From Candidatus Zixiibacteriota bacterium (GTDB lineage Bacteria > Zixibacteria > MSB-5A5 > WJJR01 > JAJRUJ01), in NCBI GenBank assembly GCA_020051695.1, contig JAGVQM010000018.1, positions 1-46,376 on the forward strand: a stretch of 46,376 bases of DNA, given 5' to 3'. The notes under the pieces are model-generated. The model made no database searches and was not told the origin of the DNA. It worked only from the letters and a program-made list of their open reading frames with translations. Of the stretch, positions 17,376 through 26,231 are shown piece by piece (within the stretch, counting starts at the first letter, position 1; the number at the start of each line of letters is the position of its first letter). A program made the translations under genes and the position numbers.

Positions 17376-18206
17376 TCACCCCGCCCCCGGTGGAGCATTG
17401 CCGTTTTTTGATTCGTCACGTCCGCCGGGGTGACGGCCGTCCCGATCCGCGCCATGTGCTTTGTGAGATATGCGCCGCCGACTTCTGCCGTCGGGCAACG
17501 ACTCCCCCGACAGGCCCGAGCGCACCAGCAGGACCGCCTCGCGGGCCAGCCCATAGAGGATATAGACGGCCACCAGCGGAAAGATGGCCAGTTGATGCAG
17601 GGACAGCAGGGCAATCCCGCCCAAGGCCATGTATCCCCATTTAATCCGCTCTTTTATGGTCCGGAAAGAAACCGGGCGTTTTTCATATTCGATGTCGGAA
17701 ACCATCAGAAACGAGCAGCCGAGAATCAGCGTGACCAGGAATTTCACGTACCGCAACTCACCCCACAATTCATAGCTACCCAGCGTGTAGCCGGTCAGCG
17801 CGGCGGCAGCGGCAGGGATCGGCAGTCCCTGGAAATGCGGTTTGGGATTGTACTGGGCGGTAAGATTGTAGCGCGCCAGACGGACTGCGCCGCACATGAC
17901 ATAGACAAATCCCAGGACCCAGCCCCATTTCCCGAGGTCCTTGAACTTGAACGAATAGAAAATCATCGCCGGGGCGACCCCGAAACAAACCATGTCGGCC
18001 AGCGAATCCAGCTCAATGCCGAAAAGCGTTTCGCCACGGGACATCCGCGCGACAAACCCATCGAGGCCATCCAGGAAAAATCCCAGGATAATAAACCAGC
18101 AGGCCTGCACCGCCTGACCGTCCGCCGAGGACATAATGGAAATAAAACCGCAAAACAGGTTCCCCATCGTAAAGACGCCGGGGAATATGGGGCGGAAATT
18201 CCGCAT
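17376..18206 (-). CDS. pssA: CDP-diacylglycerol-serine O-phosphatidyltransferase
   Basis: A 276-residue integral membrane CDP-alcohol phosphatidyltransferase that makes phosphatidylserine from CDP-diacylglycerol and serine. The family signature with its two Asp pairs is complete: DGLDGFVARMSRGE followed by GIELDSLADMVCFG (about residues 46-80). About seven hydrophobic helices follow, then a charged, poorly ordered C-terminal tail of about 35 residues. The ATG follows the psd stop directly (TAAATG), so synthesis of phosphatidylserine and its decarboxylation are coupled. Confidence 0.93.
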   Translation of the reverse strand: MRNFRPIFPGVFTMGNLFCGFISIMSSADGQAVQACWFIILGFFLDGLDGFVARMSRGETLFGIELDSLADMVCFGVAPAMIFYSFKFKDLGKWGWVLGFVYVMCGAVRLARYNLTAQYNPKPHFQGLPIPAAAAALTGYTLGSYELWGELRYVKFLVTLILGCSFLMVSDIEYEKRPVSFRTIKERIKWGYMALGGIALLSLHQLAIFPLVAVYILYGLAREAVLLVRSGLSGESLPDGRSRRRISHKAHGADRDGRHPGGRDESKNGNAPPGAG

Positions 18207-18839
18207 TTAACTCTCCGTGGCGCAGCGGGCCAGGGCGGTTGCGCCGCCTTTGACCCTGTCGCCCGGTTTAACCAGAATGGGGAGATCAGGCGCAAGCACC
18301 AGTTCGGCCCGCGAGCCGAAACGGATCAATCCAACGCGTTCGCCGGTTTGCACCTGCTGTCCCTCCGTGAGGCGGCAGACAACCCGCCGCGCCAGGATTC
18401 CGGCGATAAGCGAAAACTCGATTTTGCCGTACACGGAATTGATGACGATAACCGCCTGCTCATTTTCCCGGGAGGCCCGGGGATCAAAGGCCTTGAAAAA
18501 CCGTCCCGGCCGATACTCCACCGATTCGACTGTCCCGGCAACCGGCGCGCGATTGACGTGGACATCGAACACCGACAAGAAGATCGCAATGCGGTTGCGG
18601 CCGTCAGGGTCGGCGGCCACACTCAACACGGTGCCGTCTGCCGGGGACACAATCCAGCCGGCTCCGGCAGGCGGCTGCCGGTCGGGGTCACGAAAAAAAT
18701 ACGCTGAAAACCCGGCCAGGACCAGACAGACGAACCCGGCCGACAGGAGGATTTTGCTGCCGGACCACCAGCCCCCAACCCCGCACATCAGGGCCAGCAC
18801 GCACGCCGGACCAACAAACCGCCAACCGTCAGTTTCCAT
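18207..18839 (-). CDS. psd: Phosphatidylserine decarboxylase, short archaeal-type proenzyme
   Basis: A 210-residue enzyme of the short Psd class (about 210-220 residues), converting phosphatidylserine to phosphatidylethanolamine. Two N-terminal hydrophobic segments (FVGPACVLALMCGVGGWW and a second near residue 33) are followed by YFFRDPDRQPPAG, IVSPADGTVLSV, FLSVFDVHVNRAPVAG and the self-cleavage site Gly175-Ser176 in RFGSRAELVL; Ser176 becomes the pyruvoyl group. Length and order match the family. It is immediately upstream of pssA. Confidence 0.93.
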   Translation of the reverse strand: METDGWRFVGPACVLALMCGVGGWWSGSKILLSAGFVCLVLAGFSAYFFRDPDRQPPAGAGWIVSPADGTVLSVAADPDGRNRIAIFLSVFDVHVNRAPVAGTVESVEYRPGRFFKAFDPRASRENEQAVIVINSVYGKIEFSLIAGILARRVVCRLTEGQQVQTGERVGLIRFGSRAELVLAPDLPILVKPGDRVKGGATALARCATES

Positions 18840-18889
18840 CCCCTGCCTATTTCCCCAACGCGCTCGTATCGTGTCCTCACGGACGGAGA

Positions 18890-20188
18890 TTAATCCTCCG
18901 CCAGCGCACGGTTGATAGTTTTCTCCACGTGTTTGAAATACACCGCATCATCGAAACAGCCGGCGATCTCCTTTTTCGATAGGCGCGTGGTTATCCGCGG
19001 TTCCGCCAGGACCAGGTCGTGCAGGTCCCCGCCGGTTTCCGCAGCGCGCAGAGCTAGCGGCTGGACGATGTCGTAGGCCTCGTCGCGGGAGCCGCATTTA
19101 CCGGTCAGGGCGTTCAACACGCGCTGCGAATACACCGGGCTGCCAAACCGCCGGAGGTTGTCTTTCATGCGCGCCGGATCGATACGCAGGTTGCGCAGGA
19201 TTTCGGTGAAGGTCGCCAGCATATAATCCAGCAGGACCGTGGAATCCGGCAGGATCACCCGTTCGGCCGAGGAGTGCGAGATATCGCGTTCGTGCCAGAG
19301 GGGGATGTTTTCCATTGCCGCAGTGCTGAAACCGCGCAACAGGCGCGCCATTCCGGACATTTGTTCGCAGCCGATGGGATTCTTTTTATGCGGCATCGAT
19401 GATGACCCGCGCTGGCCCGGTCTGAAACCCTCCCCGATTTCACCGACCTCGGTGCGGTGCAACAGGCGAATTTCCAGCGCCATTTTCTCGATGGACGATG
19501 CGCACAACGCAATTGCCGCCACGAATTCCGCGTGCCGGTCACGCTGGATGATCTGGGTCGAGATCGGAGCGGGCGTGATACCCAGCTTGCGGCAGACAAA
19601 CAACTCCACGCGCGGGTCGATATTGGCATAATTGCCCACCGACCCGGAAACCTTGCCGGTGGCCACAGACTCGATGGCGGCCATCAGCCGCCGCCGCGCC
19701 CGGATCATCTCGGCATACCATAGCGCGAATTTCATCCCCAGCGCGGTCGGTTCGGCAAATACACCGTGCGTCCGACCGGCAATCGGGGTGCCGCGATATT
19801 TTTTGGCATAGCCGCGCAAAACGGCCAACAGCGGTTGAAAATCCTCCAGCAGAAGTGCCCCGGCACGGGACAACTGCACGGCCAGCGCGGGGTCCAGGAC
19901 GTCCGAAGAAGTCAGGCCAAAATGGAAATATTTGGCGTCCTCGCCCAACGATTCGCCGACGTTGGAGACAAAGGCAGCGACATCATGGCGGGTCACCGCT
20001 TCGATTTCGGCGATCCGCTGGGGATCAAACCGCGCGTTTTTGCGGATGCGCGCGGCAGCGGCACGGGGAATGCGGCCGATGGAAGCCCAACCCTCGATTG
20101 CGCACAGCTCAACTTCCAGCCAGATCGAATATTTGCTGGCGTCTGTCCACAGTCCGCCCATCCGTGGGCGCGTATAGCGTGGGATCAT
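18890..20188 (-). CDS. purB: Adenylosuccinate lyase
   Basis: A 432-residue fumarase/aspartase-superfamily lyase acting twice in purine synthesis (SAICAR to AICAR; adenylosuccinate to AMP). It has the N-terminal IPRYTRPRMGGLWTD, FHFGLTSSDVLD (about 88-99), the catalytic His141 in RTHGVFAEPTALG, and the signature loop GSSSMPHKKNP (261-271) carrying the mobile catalytic serine. Length is typical for the bacterial short form. It lies six bases after the transaldolase-like gene and 50 bases before psd. Confidence 0.96.
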   Translation of the reverse strand: MIPRYTRPRMGGLWTDASKYSIWLEVELCAIEGWASIGRIPRAAAARIRKNARFDPQRIAEIEAVTRHDVAAFVSNVGESLGEDAKYFHFGLTSSDVLDPALAVQLSRAGALLLEDFQPLLAVLRGYAKKYRGTPIAGRTHGVFAEPTALGMKFALWYAEMIRARRRLMAAIESVATGKVSGSVGNYANIDPRVELFVCRKLGITPAPISTQIIQRDRHAEFVAAIALCASSIEKMALEIRLLHRTEVGEIGEGFRPGQRGSSSMPHKKNPIGCEQMSGMARLLRGFSTAAMENIPLWHERDISHSSAERVILPDSTVLLDYMLATFTEILRNLRIDPARMKDNLRRFGSPVYSQRVLNALTGKCGSRDEAYDIVQPLALRAAETGGDLHDLVLAEPRITTRLSKKEIAGCFDDAVYFKHVEKTINRALAED

Positions 20189-20194
20189 TGTGAC

Positions 20195-20839
20195 CTACTT
20201 GGGCACTTTGGCCCAGTCTTTCAGGAACTGATCCAACCCGCGATCGGTCAGCGGATGTTTGACTATTTTCTGCAATACGCTCCAGGGAATCGTGGCCACA
20301 TCGGCCCCGGCCAGTGCGGCTTCCACCACATGCAACGGATGGCGCAAAGAGGCGGCCAGAACTTCAGTCCCAAAGGCATAGTTGTCAAATATGGCCACGA
20401 TCTGCTGAATTAGCTCCATGCCGAAATGCCCGGCATCGTCCAGCCGCCCGATAAACGGGCTGACATAGGTCGCGCCCGCCTTGGCGGCCAGCAGGGCTTG
20501 CGTGGCATTGAACACCAAAGTGCAATTGGTCGCGATTTCCCTTTGGGCCAGACGGCGGATGGCTTTCAACCCCTCGGGGATCATGGGGACCTTGATTACC
20601 ACATTCGGACCGAACTCCATTAATTTTTCGGCTTCAGCCACCATACCGTCGGCGTCGGTCGAGACGACTTCCAGCGAGACCGGCCCTTTGCACAAGGCTA
20701 CGATCTTCGGTACGAGTTCTTCGAATTTTTTATTTTCCATGGCGACCAGACTCGGATTGGTCGTCACGCCATCGAGCACACCCCAGTCGGCAGCTTCTTT
20801 AATTTGCTCGATATTGGCAGTGTCCAGAAAGATTTTCAC
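20195..20839 (-). CDS. Transaldolase-like protein (TalC/fructose-6-phosphate aldolase family)
   Basis: A 214-residue class I aldolase of the short transaldolase family. It moves a dihydroxyacetone unit between sugar phosphates in the pentose phosphate pathway, or cleaves fructose 6-phosphate. Landmarks are MKIFLDTANIEQIKEA, GVTTNPSL (25-32), the Schiff-base Lys83 in NVVIKVPM, FNATQALLAAKAGATYVSPFIGRLDD and a C-terminal TDRGLDQFLKDW. Sequence alone does not separate transaldolase from aldolase activity. It starts with GTG, supported by AAGGAG upstream. Confidence 0.93.
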   Translation of the reverse strand: MKIFLDTANIEQIKEAADWGVLDGVTTNPSLVAMENKKFEELVPKIVALCKGPVSLEVVSTDADGMVAEAEKLMEFGPNVVIKVPMIPEGLKAIRRLAQREIATNCTLVFNATQALLAAKAGATYVSPFIGRLDDAGHFGMELIQQIVAIFDNYAFGTEVLAASLRHPLHVVEAALAGADVATIPWSVLQKIVKHPLTDRGLDQFLKDWAKVPK

Positions 20840-20903
20840 CTGTGCTCCTTTGTCCCTTCACCATCAACGGTTACCGGGAATAAAAGCACTGCGGCAGTTC
20901 GAT

Positions 20904-21632
20904 TCAAGGGTATTCTACTCGGACCAGATACAGCCCCTCGGGCGGAGCGGCTTGTCCGGCCAGCCGTACGTCGCCGGCAGACAAAATCTCCCGGAGATGT
21001 CCGGGAGGCCAGCGGTGGCGCCCGATATCGACCAGAGTACCTACGATCAGCCGCACCATCCGGTGCAGGAAGCGGTTAGCGGCAATCTCAAAACAGGCCT
21101 CACGTTCGCCGCGCTGCCAAAAAGCAGTAGTCACATCGCAGGTACAGTCGTCTTTAAGCGAGCCGACACGGCAGAATCCGGCAAAATCATTCTTGCCGAT
21201 CAACAGGGCTGTTGCGGTTTCCACTGCGGACCAGTCCAACTCATCCGCAATGCGCCAGGCCAAACCGGCGGCGAAGGCGGATGGTCTGTATGCCAAACGG
21301 TAGCGGTAGGTTTTCCGCACCGCCGAATACCGGGCGTGGAAATCCGGGGCGCAATCCTCGAGCTGCAATACGCAGATATCATCAGGCAACGCCGCATTGA
21401 GCCGTGGCCCAAAATCCAACGGGAGCACCATCTCGGTGTCAAAATGCGCAACCTGGCCCAGGGCATGGACGCCAGCGTCGGTCCGCCCGGCCCCGGTGAT
21501 CCTGATGTCGCTCTGCACCAGCCACCGCAGGCATTTTTCGATCTGCCCCTGCACCGTACGCGTGCCCGGCTGCACCTGCCACCCGGCAAACCGCGCGCCG
21601 TGGTACTCGACTGTCAGCTTATATCGGGGCAC
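20904..21632 (-). CDS. truA: tRNA pseudouridine(38-40) synthase TruA
   Basis: A 242-residue TruA that converts uridines 38-40 in the anticodon stem of many tRNAs to pseudouridine. The nucleophile is Asp52 in GAGRTDAGVHALGQ, preceded by YHGARFAGWQVQPGTRTVQG and followed by YRYRLAYRPSAFA and NRFLHRMVRLIVGTLVDIG, all family hallmarks. It starts with GTG directly after the ecfT stop. The ecfT-truA adjacency is a known conserved pair in Firmicutes. Confidence 0.96.
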   Translation of the reverse strand: MPRYKLTVEYHGARFAGWQVQPGTRTVQGQIEKCLRWLVQSDIRITGAGRTDAGVHALGQVAHFDTEMVLPLDFGPRLNAALPDDICVLQLEDCAPDFHARYSAVRKTYRYRLAYRPSAFAAGLAWRIADELDWSAVETATALLIGKNDFAGFCRVGSLKDDCTCDVTTAFWQRGEREACFEIAANRFLHRMVRLIVGTLVDIGRHRWPPGHLREILSAGDVRLAGQAAPPEGLYLVRVEYP

Positions 21633-22415
21633 TCAGATAGTCCCCCTCGACCAGAGTAAAAAAACCAGCCAGCCCAGAAGCAGCCCCGCCAGCCAGTAAC
21701 CGTCGATGAGATGAAGACCGGTCTTCGCCCGTGAGCGGTATTGCCGCGCCGGATCGAAACCACGGGCTTGCAGGGCCAGAGCAAAACGGTCCGATCTCCG
21801 GGCAGCTGCAGCGAAGACCGGGATAATCATCGACAAAGTCCCGTACAGCCGGGCCTGGATCTTCCCGGAAAATTGCAGTCCCCGGGCTTGTTGGGCCAAT
21901 TTGATCAATTGTGCCTCCCCGGCAACTACCGGCGCCGAACGCATGGCAAACCAGACGATATAATAGAGCAGGTGAACCGGGACGCGGAACACACGTAGCG
22001 GGGCGCAAAACCACAGGGTGGCCCGGGCCAGCTTTTCCGGCGTGGATGTGGTATAGAGAAATAACCCACCAAGCACCAATCCCAAGAAACGAACGGCAAA
22101 AAAGACTCCGCGAGCCAGCCCATCCTGAGTGAACGATTTACCCCAGATACTAAACAGCACGGGGCCGTTGACCGGCGCAAATAGCCAAAAGACAACGGCG
22201 ATGACCAGCGCAGCGGGTAGGGCACCGAACCAGCGACGAAAAACATTCCGGGGCGCAGGGGAAAACAGCATCTGGAGCAAAACGATAATTCCAATGATTA
22301 TGCCGAATCCCACCAGGGTCTGAGTCAGCAGGAGCCACGCAGTATATGACACAAGGACTGCCAGCAACACGCGCTGATCGGGGAGCGGCTTTGTGTGTGT
22401 CGTCGAACTCATCAT
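21633..22415 (-). CDS. ecfT: Energy-coupling factor transporter transmembrane protein EcfT
   Basis: A 260-residue CbiQ/EcfT-family membrane scaffold of energy-coupling factor vitamin or metal importers. It has four to five N-terminal hydrophobic segments, then the cytoplasmic coupling helices with both Ala-Arg-Gly motifs (LAQQARGLQF and LALQARGFDP, roughly residues 175-235) that engage the two ATPases, then a last hydrophobic segment (YWLAGLLLGWLVFLLW). Met codons at 22415 and 22412 are preferred over an upstream one at 22466 that would overlap the divergent gene. No EcfA ATPase or S component is in the window, which is unusual because ecfA1-ecfA2 normally precede ecfT. Confidence 0.88.
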   Translation of the reverse strand: MMSSTTHTKPLPDQRVLLAVLVSYTAWLLLTQTLVGFGIIIGIIVLLQMLFSPAPRNVFRRWFGALPAALVIAVVFWLFAPVNGPVLFSIWGKSFTQDGLARGVFFAVRFLGLVLGGLFLYTTSTPEKLARATLWFCAPLRVFRVPVHLLYYIVWFAMRSAPVVAGEAQLIKLAQQARGLQFSGKIQARLYGTLSMIIPVFAAAARRSDRFALALQARGFDPARQYRSRAKTGLHLIDGYWLAGLLLGWLVFLLWSRGTI

Positions 22416-22502
22416 GCCCACACGCTCATAATACGGCGCAGGGCCGGACCGGCACAAGACAAACACTTGCCCGGCGATCGCCGGAGATGTTTATTTGATT
22501 AT

Positions 22503-24692
22503 ATGAGCGGGAATGATGAATCAGCGGCGACCATGCACAACGCAACATTCTGGAAGTATGTGCCGTTTTTGATCTTCTCCCTAGCCCTGGCGGCACGGGT
22601 CATCGTCCTGCTGCAACTTGCGCACAATGATCCGGGATTTGATGAGCCCATGGTGGATTCCCGGTGGCACTTGTTGTGGGCCCGGGAGATCGCCGCCGGC
22701 GACTGGCTGGGCTCGGCCGTATTTTTCCGCGCGCCCCTTTACCCGTATTTCCTGGCCGGGATCATTACCCTGCTGGGTGACAATCTTTGGGTAATCAAAA
22801 TTATTCAAGCCCTGATGGGGTCTCTGACCGCGGTACTGGTCTTTCTGCTGGCCCGGCGGGTGTTTAATCGGCATGTTGGCGCCGCCGCCGGTGTGCTCTG
22901 GGCCTTGTGGGCCACGGCGATGTACTATGAGAGTGAATTCCTGATCCCGGTGCTGGCCATCCCCTTGAACCTGTGGGCGTTGTACCGGTTGGCCGGAGCG
23001 GTGCGGGACAAACGGCTCACGCCACGAACGGCATTGTGGACGGGATTGATCTTTGGTTTTTCGGCTATCGCGCTGCCGAATATTTTGATTTTTGTGGCCG
23101 GGTTTGTGGCCTGGGCTTTCTGGCGTTTTCCGCTCGCGAAACCGCAGCGACGACTGCTTTGGGTCCCGCTTTGCGCGATGCTGACGGGAGTTTCGCTGCC
23201 TATTGCCGTGGTAGCGGTGCGCAATGCCGTGGTTGCCGATGATTTTGTGCTGATCGCCAACCAGGGTGGGATCAACCTGTATCTGGGGAATAACCGGCAG
23301 GCCGACGGGCTGACCATGATCATGCCCGACTTGCGGGCCGACCGGATGGGTGATTGGTCTACCTTTACCCGGATCACCGATTCGCTGGCCTGTGCGCAGG
23401 CGGGACGCGCATTGAAACCGTCCGAGATCTCCAGTTTCTGGACCGGCAAGGCAATCGATTCGGTGCTGGCCCATCCGGGGGTCGAACTTGGGCTGTTGGG
23501 CAAAAAATCGTTCTATTTCTGGCATGGGTTTGAAAACGGTGATCAGGGCGATATTTATCGCCACGTCGAAAATTCCGGATTATTGCAGGCGGGGCTGTGG
23601 CACAAGGTCATCTGGTTTCCGCTGGGATTGGTCTCCGCTTTGAGTCTGTGGGGCATGTGGCATGCGTGGCGCAGCAACCGGCAGGCGGAGCTGCTGGCGG
23701 TTTTTATACTGGTATATATGCTTTCGGTCATCGGGTTCCTTGTCACCGCCCGGCACCGGTTGCCGGTGGTGCCGCTGATCATCATCTTCGCCGTGTGGGG
23801 CGCAATCCGCTTGTGGCAGGTCCTCACGGAGAAATCATCATGGACCGTCAAAGGCAGTGCCGTTGTTTCATTGATCATCCTGCTGGTGGTGACCAATGTG
23901 AAGGCGTTCGATGTCGGTTTGGCCAATGATATCCAGTATCATTACCAGCAGGGCATCGTCTTCGACCGCAAAGGGGATCTCAATCGGGCAATGGCTGCGT
24001 ATCAGCGGGCGCTGGCGATCTGGCCCAACCACTTCCCGTCGCGGCACAACCTGGCCTATGATTTTTACCGCCAGGGCGATCACCAGGCCGCGATCGAACA
24101 TTTCACCTGGGCATTGGGCGCGCGGCCGGGTGACGCGATGGCGTTGAACAATCTGGGGCTGGCCTACCGGGAGTCCGGCGACACTGCCCAGGCGTTCGGC
24201 GCTTTCGATCTCGCACTGCGTTCAAATCCGCGGATGATCGAAACTTATCTCAACCAGGGCGATACATACCGGAGTGCAGGCACACTGGACAAGGCCGAGG
24301 CGGCCTACATTGCGGCCCTCACGATTGATTCCACGTTCGGTCCGGCATTCAACAATTTGGGATTGTTGTATATTGACATCGACCGGCGTGATCGAGCCGA
24401 GGAAATGTTCATGCTGGGGACCAAAAATGCGCCGGATTACCCGTATTGCTGGCTGAACCTTGGCGCACTGTTTTTGGAAACACAACGGCCGGACTTTGCC
24501 ATCGGCGCCCTGAGCAATTTCCTGCAACTTCGCCCCGATGTCGCGGCGGCCCGAGTCAATCTGGCCATGGCGTATTTATCCACCGGCCGGGTGAGCAATG
24601 CCCGCGCACAACTGGAGCAAGTACTTACGGAGCACCCGGATAACGCCCAGGCGCGAGCCCTGTTGGAACAAATAATCAACCAGGGAAAATGA
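22503..24692 (+). CDS. Membrane glycosyltransferase (GT-C/PMT-like) fused to C-terminal TPRs
   Basis: A 729-residue two-part protein. Residues about 10-480 form a polytopic GT-C-type module with ten or more helices. An acidic first periplasmic loop (NDPGFDEPMVDSRWH) and the RAPLYPYFLAGI segment resemble family 39/83 enzymes, which use polyprenyl-phosphate sugars. A large periplasmic loop contains NQGGINLYLGNNRQADG. Residues about 500-725 hold six or so tetratricopeptide repeats (for example ALNNLGLAYRESGDTAQAFGAFDLAL). The family predicts transfer of a sugar to a protein or lipid outside the inner membrane, with TPRs binding partners. ATG 22503 is chosen over an open upstream extension. It is transcribed away from ecfT. 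Substrate unknown. Confidence 0.85.
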   Translation: MSGNDESAATMHNATFWKYVPFLIFSLALAARVIVLLQLAHNDPGFDEPMVDSRWHLLWAREIAAGDWLGSAVFFRAPLYPYFLAGIITLLGDNLWVIKIIQALMGSLTAVLVFLLARRVFNRHVGAAAGVLWALWATAMYYESEFLIPVLAIPLNLWALYRLAGAVRDKRLTPRTALWTGLIFGFSAIALPNILIFVAGFVAWAFWRFPLAKPQRRLLWVPLCAMLTGVSLPIAVVAVRNAVVADDFVLIANQGGINLYLGNNRQADGLTMIMPDLRADRMGDWSTFTRITDSLACAQAGRALKPSEISSFWTGKAIDSVLAHPGVELGLLGKKSFYFWHGFENGDQGDIYRHVENSGLLQAGLWHKVIWFPLGLVSALSLWGMWHAWRSNRQAELLAVFILVYMLSVIGFLVTARHRLPVVPLIIIFAVWGAIRLWQVLTEKSSWTVKGSAVVSLIILLVVTNVKAFDVGLANDIQYHYQQGIVFDRKGDLNRAMAAYQRALAIWPNHFPSRHNLAYDFYRQGDHQAAIEHFTWALGARPGDAMALNNLGLAYRESGDTAQAFGAFDLALRSNPRMIETYLNQGDTYRSAGTLDKAEAAYIAALTIDSTFGPAFNNLGLLYIDIDRRDRAEEMFMLGTKNAPDYPYCWLNLGALFLETQRPDFAIGALSNFLQLRPDVAAARVNLAMAYLSTGRVSNARAQLEQVLTEHPDNAQARALLEQIINQGK

Positions 24693-24925
24693 TCGGCGAA
24701 GGTTGCGCAATCTCATTGATTAAGGATAACGGAAGATGACGTTTTGATTGGCAGGATTTTATGATTATGTGTCGCGTTTCACCACCGGAAAAATCTGGTC
24801 AGCAACAAGGGGACACCGGGCCTCTTTGCGCTGTGTCAAAGCCCAACATGTGAACAATCTTGACCACGAGACCAGGAGAAATACCAGGTCCCGGACGAAA
24901 GCAATTTACATTTGGGAGAATGCCC

Positions 24926-26095
24926 ATGATCCGTCGCACGGTTATCGCGTTGATCCTTTCTATTGGCTGTCCGGCAACGCATGGGCAGGCCGATTGGCGC
25001 ATTGAGTTTGAAAGCAAGACGGTTATTCCCAATCAGGCAGCTGTCAGTGTGGGCGTCACCGGGTGCTGGGAAGTCCCGCTACAAAGGTTTCTCATTCCAA
25101 TAATCGTCCGTCCACTCGATACCGGCTCCTTTTGGACCGGGGAATTACCGTATGATTCGGGCGCGGTTCAGCGGGGAGTGTCTTGGAATTGGAAGAGCCC
25201 CTGGGCGGATGTGCAGGAGGCGGTCTGGCCCGTGGTACCTGTAACACCTTATGCCACGGACGGTGACATCGGCTACGACGGCCTGCCTCCGGACCATTTC
25301 GCCATTCTGGCCGAGGGTGGGGGAGTGACCACTTCCGCCGAACCGACAGGCCGGGTGTTCGTCACGCTGACTTTTGCTGTCAACGATAATCCGGGCCAAT
25401 TCGAATTCGATACTGCCTGCCTGGCTGATGATCTTGATGCTTTATCCCTTATTGATGGGGAATTTCCCCCCCTGGATCACGGGCCGCGCAGTACCGGCGC
25501 GTGCACGTTCAACAAGGGGGTTATTACCATCGGCGGCGGTCCGCCGGAATTCGATTTGTGCATGGATACTGCATCCGTTCCGCCCGGGCATCATGCGGTG
25601 ATAACATTGAGTAAAGTCGGCGCGGCGGTCATCGGCGGACTGGACCTGGTCATCAGCTACGACCCAACGCTGGCGTTCCTGAACGCGATTCCGGTCGGCG
25701 ACCTGGCCGCGTGGGAGTATTTCACCTCTCGCCAATCGGCACCGGACAACCGCGGCAGTGGTCTTACCGGAATCCTGCGGTTAACCGGTATTGCCAACAT
25801 GCCGGACGGTGTCACGCCCGATGAGTCGGTTTATTCTCCCGCAGGCCCGCTGGTCGAGCTGACTTTTGCCGCACCGGACAGTGACGATTTTATCGGGGAT
25901 TGTTTCCACTTGCGCTGGACTTGGTTCGACTGCGGTGATAATGCCGCCTCGTCGGTGATGGGCGATACGTTACTTGTCGCCCGGGGAATCCTAAATGTGC
26001 TGCCCGACAGCGCGTGCCTGGACGGCCATAAGGGAACGACTCCGTTGCCGAATCTTGGTTTTTCTGACGGACGTATCTGCATCGTCTTGCCCTAG
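24926..26095 (+). CDS. Secreted protein with C-terminal cohesin-like domain
   Basis: A 389-residue exported protein. The signal peptide is MIRRTVIALILSIGCPATHG. Two similar beta-sandwich halves follow. The first (about 25-185) has VIPNQAAVSVGVTG; the second (about 215-370) begins FDLCMDTASVPPGHHAVITLSK and contains the cohesin-like GGLDLVISYDPTLAFLNA, ending in a FDCGDNAASSVMGDTLLVA strand. Such modules are common in surface proteins of FCB-group candidate phyla. A dockerin-type tail, frequent after this module, is absent: the frame stops shortly after DGRICIVLP. GGGAG seven bases upstream supports ATG 24926 over ATG 24920. No enzymatic domain is seen. Confidence 0.75.
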   Translation: MIRRTVIALILSIGCPATHGQADWRIEFESKTVIPNQAAVSVGVTGCWEVPLQRFLIPIIVRPLDTGSFWTGELPYDSGAVQRGVSWNWKSPWADVQEAVWPVVPVTPYATDGDIGYDGLPPDHFAILAEGGGVTTSAEPTGRVFVTLTFAVNDNPGQFEFDTACLADDLDALSLIDGEFPPLDHGPRSTGACTFNKGVITIGGGPPEFDLCMDTASVPPGHHAVITLSKVGAAVIGGLDLVISYDPTLAFLNAIPVGDLAAWEYFTSRQSAPDNRGSGLTGILRLTGIANMPDGVTPDESVYSPAGPLVELTFAAPDSDDFIGDCFHLRWTWFDCGDNAASSVMGDTLLVARGILNVLPDSACLDGHKGTTPLPNLGFSDGRICIVLP

Positions 26096-26177
26096 GCCGA
26101 CTGCGGTGATTCCAATCCAAACGGCAGCGAGCGATCGCCTTGTGCAGGTCAACAACAAAGTGCGGACCCGCAGACGA

Positions 26178-26209
26178 TAAAAAAGGCCGGATGCCACCCC
26201 ATCCGGCCT
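26178..26209 (-). terminator. Terminator after the anti-sigma factor gene
   Basis: A perfect 10-bp stem (AGGCCGGATG / CATCCGGCCT, 26184-26209) with a six-base loop is followed by a run of T on the minus strand, about 25 bases after the anti-sigma stop. It could also help end the convergent gene on the plus strand, where the T-tract is weaker. Confidence 0.88.
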
Positions 26210-26231
26210 GTATTATTTCATGATCCTGTAC

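Noticed and set aside
17430-18707. Long open frame (425 codons) on the plus strand across pssA and psd
   Set aside because: It is antisense to two convincing enzymes. The translation is rich in Arg/Gln/His with no domain, and G+C-rich DNA readily gives such mirror frames.
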